Positions 58,260-64,000 of a stretch of 64,000 bases of DNA are shown here, in pieces. Under the pieces are notes generated by a model. The model was not told the origin of the DNA. It saw only the letters and a list, made by a program, of their open reading frames with translations, and ran no database searches. How positions within the stretch are numbered: position 1 is the first letter of the stretch; each line of letters opens with the position of its first letter. Source of the DNA: Agelas oroides (Eukaryota; Porifera; Demospongiae; Agelasida; Agelasidae); the NCBI GenBank assembly GCA_949130485.1, contig OX422205.1, positions 3,206,415 through 3,270,414 of the forward strand, read 5' to 3'. The position numbers and the translations under genes are program-made.

Positions 58260-58860
58260 TGGTGTCGTACAGCAATTCTTCAGCAAGAGTCCCCGAGTCA
58301 TCACGGAACAGAGAAGACAGACTGCAGCGTAGAAGAGAGCGAGAGAGAGAGCTCGTCGTGCCTCTGAAACCGCGGAACAGAGAGAGGAACGGCTGAGAGT
58401 GCAGAGAGCAAGAGATAGGGCTAGATGCGCCGCACAGACTGCCGAAGAGAGAGACGCCAGATTGCGGCAAATACGCGATAACCGACGTCAGAGTCTGGCA
58501 ACTGAAAGCGAAGAGGAGAGAGCAGTTAGGCTTCAGCGGATGAGGGACAGGCTGGCCTCTGAGACTGAAGAGGAGAGAGCAGCCAGGCTACAGCAGATGA
58601 GTGCCAACCAATGTCACAGGCTGGCCTCTGAGACTGAAGAAGAGAGAGCAGCCAGGCTACAGCAGATGAGTGCCAACCAACATCACAGGTTGGCTGCTGA
58701 GACTGGCAGTGAGAGAGAGGCCAGACTACAGCGTAACAGGGAAGGGCAAAGAGGACAACAGTCACAGCTGCCTTTGTTTGAACAGCCCTCTGTTCAGGCT
58801 AAGATGCGGAAGTTTCATGCAGAGATTGCTGCATTGGAAATTCGCTCACACTCTACTGCA
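58260..58860 (+). pseudogene. STPR-repeat protein fragment (Helitron-associated type)
   Basis: From an ATG at 58,260 the frame encodes EDRLQRRRERERE and then shifts within the GAGAGA tract near 58,335-58,350. In the next frame come successive 20-24 residue repeats of the form RLASETEEERAARLQQM, ending in SQLPLFEQPSVQAKMRKFH. Repeats of this type (STPR) precede the replicase part of many Helitron proteins and also occur in STPR DNA-binding proteins. No Rep or helicase domain follows; an (AAT)n microsatellite begins at 58,938. The dinucleotide tract explains the frameshift by slippage or by assembly error. Confidence 0.6.
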
Positions 58861-58935
58861 CGCACTTGCGCACGCACTTGCGCATCCATCGCATTCGAGC
58901 TCACACTCGCCCCCACAATGCTGTGCATTCACCTA

Positions 58936-58937
<2 letters not shown>

Positions 58938-58997
<60 letters not shown>

Positions 58998-58998
58998 T
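58938..58998. repeat. (AAT)n microsatellite, about 20 units
   Basis: An uninterrupted TAATAATAAT run about 60 bp long directly follows the STPR fragment. Confidence 0.97.
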
Positions 58999-59072
58999 AG
59001 GGCAATTAAACCTCAAGTGGCAAAGAGTTTATTGGTTTTCCTAGGCTGTGAGAAGTGCCCGGTATGCATATG

Positions 59073-60120
59073 AACTGCATTTATTTCATACATCAGATTG
59101 TCCGGGCATGACTGGTACTTGTCCGATCAAACTTAATGATGTTCAGACATTACGTCAGAACAACTTCGGGATGTTATCGGGAGCACTGCACAATGAGCTG
59201 ACGTCATGTCCTCCCTTGCCTAGCTCTGTATAAAAGTAGCCAAGATTGGTTGTGAGCTGGGATCAGCTGGAATATACGGCACTGGAATATCCTGTTCACC
59301 TTGCCCAGCCCTAACCCTTACCCTACCTGTGCGCTAACTAATTCGAATTTCAGGTGCCGTGTATTCCAAGCAATCCAGTTACTCATCAGAATACACTAGA
59401 ACTGTGTGACCAGGTGAGCTCTAAATCAACTGCTATAGCTCTTCCTTACGAGGTAAGGATTTGAGTGTTTCCTTGGAAATCCCCACGGAAAATTCTGTGT
59501 ATCATAAAATGCCATAGAGGTCGATCTAGAGCTCACCTAGCAGTATCCACTGAGTGAATTTCATCCCAAAGAAACGAAATCTGCTGGTGTAAATCGTGTT
59601 GACCTTTCACTATGGGCCACTATGGCAGTCGGTATGATTACGTCACTCAGACAGCACTAATTGCTACCTTGCGCGTATCACTAAATACTAGCTTCCAACC
59701 TCCTCTGATGCACCACAGGACATGTTCTGTGTGTAACCAAGCACTCATTCCCAGGGCTTCCCAGTATTACTGAGCTGCTCTTTTGTGTGGATCACTTTTT
59801 CGGTCCACTATTAGGCTGTGATACATTTGAGTACTCCATCACTAGGCAAGGCCCCAGACATTCACAAGATTGTGAGTACGCCACTTGACTGGTAAGAAAC
59901 TTACTCTCAAGTTTATCGTGCATGTACGTACTTGTAGTCGGGTACCGCCTCCCCCCTACATCCACCTCATGTCCATGTCACGTGATAAGTGTTCCCAGGC
60001 CTTCCACTTCCATGCATTATGCTGAATGCAAACCGAAGAACAAAAATGGGGGAGGCCTGGGAACAAGGTTACATGTAACCCTTAGTAGCTAGACAAGCGT
60101 ACCTTCGTCTTGCTCATAAC
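59073..60120. other. intergenic stretch with two small palindromic elements
   Basis: No gene is supported. A MITE-like fold-back lies at 59,411-59,540: its ends CAGGTGAGCTCTAAATC and GATCTAGAGCTCACCTAG are imperfect inverted repeats. A shorter one at about 59,990-60,065 has GTTCCCAGGCCT / AGGCCTGGGAAC ends, similar to the word at 61,323-61,372. Confidence 0.65.
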
Positions 60121-60169
60121 CTCACTGGCTGGGACAGCAGGGGTCACCTTGCTTGGCATAGAAGCTTGA

Positions 60170-60380
60170 GAAGTTTAAGAAGGATGTGAGAAGGGGAGGG
60201 AGTGAGGGGAAGTGACGGGAGTGAGGAACAAAGAGGTGCGAAAAGCAGGTGAAGGGAGGGAGGACAGGGAGTGAGGGAGGGAGTGAATAAGGGTAGTGAT
60301 GGAGAGTAAGGAGAGTAATAAAATGGGAAGGAAATGGAGAGGAGGAAAAGGAGAAAGCAGATGAAGATGGAGCACAAAAC
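60170..60380. repeat. polypurine (GA-rich) tract of about 200 bp
   Basis: The plus strand is almost entirely A and G (AGGGGAGGGAGTGAGGGGAA and similar) with few pyrimidines. Mirror-like purine tracts of this length can form triplex DNA. Serine/proline/leucine-rich ORFs on the minus strand are composition artefacts. Confidence 0.85.
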
Positions 60381-60530
60381 ATGCACAGAACATGTACATG
60401 TGTAGCTAGTTTCTTCAAAACCGCTGCATACCCTTGCACCCCTCACACTCTCACTGATATCAGTACATCTACCTTAGCAACCAGCCTTATCTTTGCCTGT
60501 ACATCCTGTAGTTGACCGACTATCCATATC

Positions 60531-60565
60531 CTGTGTGTGTGTGGTGTGTGTGTGTGTGTGTGTGT

Positions 60566-60629
<64 letters not shown>
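60531..60629. repeat. (GT)n microsatellite
   Basis: About 45 GT units with two interrupting extra G positions near 60,541 and 60,566. The alternating purine-pyrimidine composition can adopt Z-DNA. Confidence 0.97.
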
Positions 60630-60630
<1 letters not shown>

Positions 60631-61019
60631 TTTGCTGGCTGGGTCTGGTCATGCTACAAAAATGGCGTCAAAAAAAACTATATTTTTGGCTGAATCAGCT
60701 ACACTTTTAATATGCTAAGTTGTACCAGTTTCTTTAAGAAGATTCGCTCTACAAGTCGTGTAAACACCCTGATCTCATCAAGTTTTGATTTGGCACTAAG
60801 TCGAAGATGAGTTAGCCAAAAAAGTGCTTCATTAAAAATTCATAGCTTGCTGTATGCATAGTTCAGAACTGATAACTAATTTATTCGCAAAAAAAAGTGC
60901 TGTGTTATCGTGCTAAAGTAGCCAAGACTTTTCGGGTGTTGCAACCACAGCTCGTGTTTTCTGCATTGTGATTGGCGGAGATAAATTTCTCTCCAGAAAG
61001 TAATCAATGTTAATGAAAC

Positions 61020-61372
61020 TCGAGGGATCGGCCGGATGTCACCAGACAACCCTCTCCTCTTGGGTGGGGTCTGGGGATGAGACTAAGCAGTTAGGGATTT
61101 GGCATTATGATGTAATTACCCCGTGCGCTGTATGCAGCAGTGACATGAAAAAAATAATGTGTGTCTACCTGACAGAGACCAAAGTAGTTCACTCCTCTGC
61201 ATTTCCAGCTCTTTTCTATTTAACGTTGGTATTGTGATATGGTCAACCACTTGGATACGGTGGAGACCGGGTATACATGTATGCTGACTCCAAGCACATG
61301 TTCGCGTTCACAAGCCTCCTTGTTCCCAGATCCCAGGATTGCGAAAAGCTGGGTGGGGGCCTGGGAACGAGG
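61020..61372. repeat. degenerate fragments of the TAGTCTC/CCTGGGAAC MITE families
   Basis: GGGTGGGGTCTGGGGATGAGACTA at about 61,060-61,085 matches the right end of the MITE at 42,130-42,405. The pair GTTCCCAGATCCCAGG / GGCCTGGGAACGAGGC at 61,322-61,374 forms a short fold-back of the related family. No target duplications are clear. Confidence 0.55.
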
Positions 61373-61405
61373 CAACGTATTCGTCTGGGCGCACAGGTGA
61401 GTTGA

Positions 61406-61780
61406 TTCCACTGCTGATTCTACTGCTGATTCCACTGTTGATTCCACTGCTGATTCTACTGTTGATTCTACTGTTGATTCTACTGTTGATTCTACTGCTG
61501 ATTCTACTGCTGATTCTACTGTTGATTCTACTGCTGATTCTACTGCTGATTCCACTGTTGATTCTACTGCTGATTCTACTGTTGATTCTACTGTTGATTC
61601 TACTGCTGATTCTACTGCTGATTCTACTGTTGATTCTACTGCTGATTCTACTGCTGATTCCACTGTTGATTCTACTGCTGATTCTACTGTTGATTCTACT
61701 GCTGATTCCACTGTTGATTCTACTGCTGATTCTACTGCTGATTCTACTGTTGATTCTACTGCTGATTCTACTCCTATTCT
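61406..61780. repeat. 12-bp minisatellite GATTCTACTGCT, about 31 copies
   Basis: Units GATTCTACTGCT, GATTCTACTGTT and GATTCCACTGTT follow each other without interruption. The core GATTCTACT is shared with the arrays at 46.5-51.2 and 53.6-54.7 kb. Because 12 is divisible by 3, both strands read as low-complexity ORFs; these are not genes. Confidence 0.96.
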
Positions 61781-62037
61781 ACTGCCATACTATGGCCATT
61801 CTACTGCCATACATCACCCATCAATCCATACTGTAAAGCTTTCTTTGACTGCTACTGTACAATGAATAGCACCTCCTGATGCTTAAAAATGGCATCTTAT
61901 CGCCACTTGGTCACTAGTCTTTTGAGTGGGTATAGCTAAGTCAATGACATTCAGTAATAAATTACATACCATCATCACACACCAGCTGTATACACAAGTT
62001 ACATAGTCTAGAAACTTTATTAGCTTGACACCATTAC

Positions 62038-62595
62038 CTTCTGGTTCAGGCAGCTCAAGCACCAGTGGATTCGTAGCACTGGTGCTGTAGTCACGTATCA
62101 TGCCATCAGAAGCCAATTCTTTCCTCTTGAACGTCACAGTCACCTGGTCCAAACGAACTTTGAAGTTTGGGTCCCACTGTCGCAGCTTTCATTGTGTCGT
62201 ACACATCAGCATCATGCTCTACTTTCACAGAGATTGCCCGAAGAGAACGCTGGTCCACACGAACCCAAACCTTTACTTTTCCCGCCTGTAATGTGAGAAG
62301 TGGGTGACCAAACTTATGAGAGTCAGCCACAACACAAATTTTGACAGGTTGCATCCTTAGAAGGTGAAAAATCTAGAGACTACAACTCAATAGGGCAACT
62401 GCAGCAGTAACAAGGATAAATCGCTATCCAGAGCACAAAAACTCGCCCTGCTGAACCTGCTTAAACCAATGTCTTGCTTGAGAGAGAATATTTCAAATCA
62501 GCAGGACTGTTCTAATGAGGGAACCAGGCTTATAATGTGAATAGTCTTACCTTCACTTGCGGTGCTGTACTGGTTGTGTCCATTGGAGTTGCCAT
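62038..62595 (-). pseudogene. ubiquitin-like header segment of a Crinkler-type protein, frameshifted
   Basis: Exon 1 (62,595-62,551) encodes a 15-residue start beginning MATPMDTT. Exon 2 (62,285-62,038) follows in phase 0 across a GT-AG intron and ends at a phase-1 donor. Exon 2 contains VKVWVRVDQRS, ISVKVEHDADVYDTMKAA, then, in the next frame, FKVRLDQVTVTFKRKEL and STSATNPLVLELPEPE. The alternating strands and the TS-x3-PL-V-ELP ending resemble the ubiquitin-like header found at the N-terminus of Crinkler proteins; this is from memory of the family and is tentative. The frame changes near 62,181-62,186, consistent with one extra base. No downstream NTPase or nuclease exon is visible before the minisatellite at 61.4-61.8 kb. 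Confidence 0.5.
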
Positions 62596-62599
62596 AACA

Positions 62600-63746
62600 C
62601 TGAGAGAAGAGAGGGTAAGGGGATAACTTCGGACACCAATACAACTGTACAATCTAGTCTCCCGAGCAAGCTGCGGTACTGGGGCGAGTTTGAACTTGCA
62701 AGGTGTCAACTTGGCATACTTTGAACCATAGATCTATGCTTTGGTCGGTTGGAAACCGGGGGGCAGAGAGGGGCACTCAAATGGGGCGGCAAACGGGACG
62801 GCAGAGGGGCACTCAAAAGGGGAGGCAGCAAACGGGACGCCAGAGAGGGGCAGTATTTTTGAACCAGAATTAAAATTTTACAAATGCTAGAAATGTTATT
62901 ATTAGCTTTGTTAGTTCATACAGTGCAGTGCCCTGGTGCAGGTTTAACTTAGGCAGATAAAACATATTCATGGTGCTGTCATTTAGAAGTAAAACCTTTG
63001 GTCGAACATGTTCAGTATAGACTTCAAGCCCAAGCATCGCAACCTGGCCACTTTTCCATAAGCCCACCATCTGCTCGTTACTTTGAGCTTCACAGTTTGT
63101 CGGGAAATCTCTGCCGTTTCTCACATGCAAATTTATTACCTTTTGTAAGTGGATGACAAATGGTTCCCTTCTGCTGCCCATTCTACTGCACATGCACCGA
63201 GCCAGAGAATGACGTAACGCATTGTCACGTGAGTTTAATGCAAGTTCAAACTTGACTTGGACCTTGGTTCCACATCCGACTCTTCCCGACTTCGGTCGTT
63301 GCCGCCTCGCCCTTCGCACTAGCTCTCCTCTTCCAGAAATGTAAGTAAGGTATAATTTAGTTGTCGTGTATGTAGGTAGGGTTATTAACACCTCATTTGT
63401 GTTTGGTACTAGCACCTTGCATTCAGTGGGGCTTCGCTGTTCGCCCAGGTAGACCTTCATGGCGGCATAGCTTGTTCCCATGTGGGGGGGGGGAGGGGGG
63501 GGGGTGGGGGAGTGGTATTACAACTAAACCATGATTCAGATGTTAACGATTCGGTGCCACGTGATCAATTCTCGTGAAATCAATTCTCACAAAATCAACT
63601 TCTCACGAGATCAATTCCCATATGATCAACTCAATTTTTTTATCTGATAACAGCAATTTATACAAATGAATTATGCAACAGTAACAAAATAAAAGAAGTC
63701 TATAGTCCAGTATGGTGTTTGAACGATTCAAGGTACTTATCAATAC
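62600..63746. other. stretch with no recognised gene
   Basis: A 203-codon minus-strand frame (63,481-62,870) has no recognisable domain and crosses what look like transcribed-region borders of unknown type; I do not call it. A GGCAGAGAGGGGCACTCAAA-type short repeat lies at about 62,760-62,850, and a poly-G run with T interruptions at 63,484-63,513. Confidence 0.5.
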
Positions 63747-64000
63747 CGTCGAAGTCAAAATAGTTCCATTGTTTGAACTGGAACTGTCCATTGACCCATG
63801 TGCTGTCGAAGTACTCGACAAGGCTGTCGACTTGTGGGATCTGTGGAGCCTCTTGCTGTACTGGCAGCCAAGCTGGACGAACAAATGATGGGGGACAAAA
63901 GGCTATTGCTGCCATTTTCTGCACAAACAGCTTCAAAGTGGGATCATTGGATCTGTATGCATCTGCAAGCCCAAGGGACTGGACCTTGCGCCAAATTGCC
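63747..64000 (-). CDS. MULE-type transposase exon, cut by the window edge
   Basis: Reading in from the right edge, the frame gives AIWRKVQSLGLADAYRSND, then AAIAFCPPSFVRPAW, DSLVEYFDSTWVNGQF and KQWNYFDFDG, and ends at a GTATTG donor (exon end 63,747, phase 1). This order (hW..v...GL..Y, then aFvP, then YF..TWv.G...WN) is that of the C-terminal part of MULE-type transposase proteins found in many animals, where an RTNN..EGWH segment normally follows. That segment should be in the next exon, but I do not see it clearly downstream. It is partial at the 5' end. Confidence 0.6.

Noticed and set aside
60122..60652. Ser/Leu/Pro-rich and HTHTHT ORFs
   Set aside because: Composition artefacts of the polypurine tract and the (GT)n microsatellite.
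61220..61836. ORFs of LLILLLIP repeats (+) and ESTVESAV repeats (-)
   Set aside because: Low-complexity translations of the 12-bp minisatellite.
62870..63481. 203-codon minus-strand ORF
   Set aside because: No recognisable domain, and no evidence that it is an exon. Left uncalled.

Overview
The window is animal nuclear DNA. Genes are split by short introns with GT-AG borders, and the sequence holds satellite arrays, microsatellites, non-LTR and DNA transposons, and TTAGGG-type repeats. The transposon types (KDZ, hAT, MULE, Helitron-like) and the texture of the intergenic DNA suggest an early-branching marine invertebrate, possibly a demosponge. The organism assignment is inference.

Layout. 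(1) 1-29,830 is almost entirely a 72-bp satellite, roughly 380 monomers. It is arranged in higher-order repeats (144-bp dimers, ~719-bp decamers) and a near-identical 4.49-kb tandem duplication. One 1.44-kb block is inverted. Three copies of a 0.7-kb non-satellite spacer begin with CCCTAA-type repeats. (2) 29,830-32,158 (+) is a multi-exon gene for a PHD-finger/AT-hook protein whose 5' end abuts the satellite. (3) 32,450-33,840 (-) holds exons of a P-loop NTPase-like gene with one frameshift; it runs into a 47-49 bp minisatellite. (4) 34,863-40,463 (-) is an apparently intact 8-exon KDZ-type transposase gene; I checked the phase of every intron. (5) 42,130-44,406 is a cluster of short DNA transposons with visible target-site duplications: two abutting MITEs, a 609-bp hAT derivative that still encodes a BED finger, and a 753-bp foldback element. 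(6) 44,543-45,858 and 51,304-53,371 (+) are two paralogous genes that look like Crinkler/RHS-type proteins (P-loop NTPase plus a PD-(D/E)XK-like nuclease domain). The first has no P-loop exon; the second is complete. (7) 46,500-51,200 and 53,640-54,730 are minisatellite arrays built from ATTCTACT units. They change orientation several times and flank the complete Crinkler-like gene in opposite senses. (8) 56,169-57,995 (+) is a 5'-truncated non-LTR retrotransposon reverse transcriptase. (9) 58,260-58,850 (+) is a frameshifted STPR-repeat (Helitron-associated) fragment. (10) 60.1-61.8 kb holds simple repeats. (11) 62,038-62,595 (-) is a broken two-exon segment resembling the ubiquitin-like header of Crinkler proteins. 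(12) 63,747-64,000 (-) is a MULE-type transposase exon cut by the window edge.

How it fits together. The window reads as satellite heterochromatin next to a transposon-rich, rapidly rearranging region. Its most notable content is three separate pieces of Crinkler-like effector or transposon-derived proteins in an animal genome. I see no operon-like or host housekeeping organisation.
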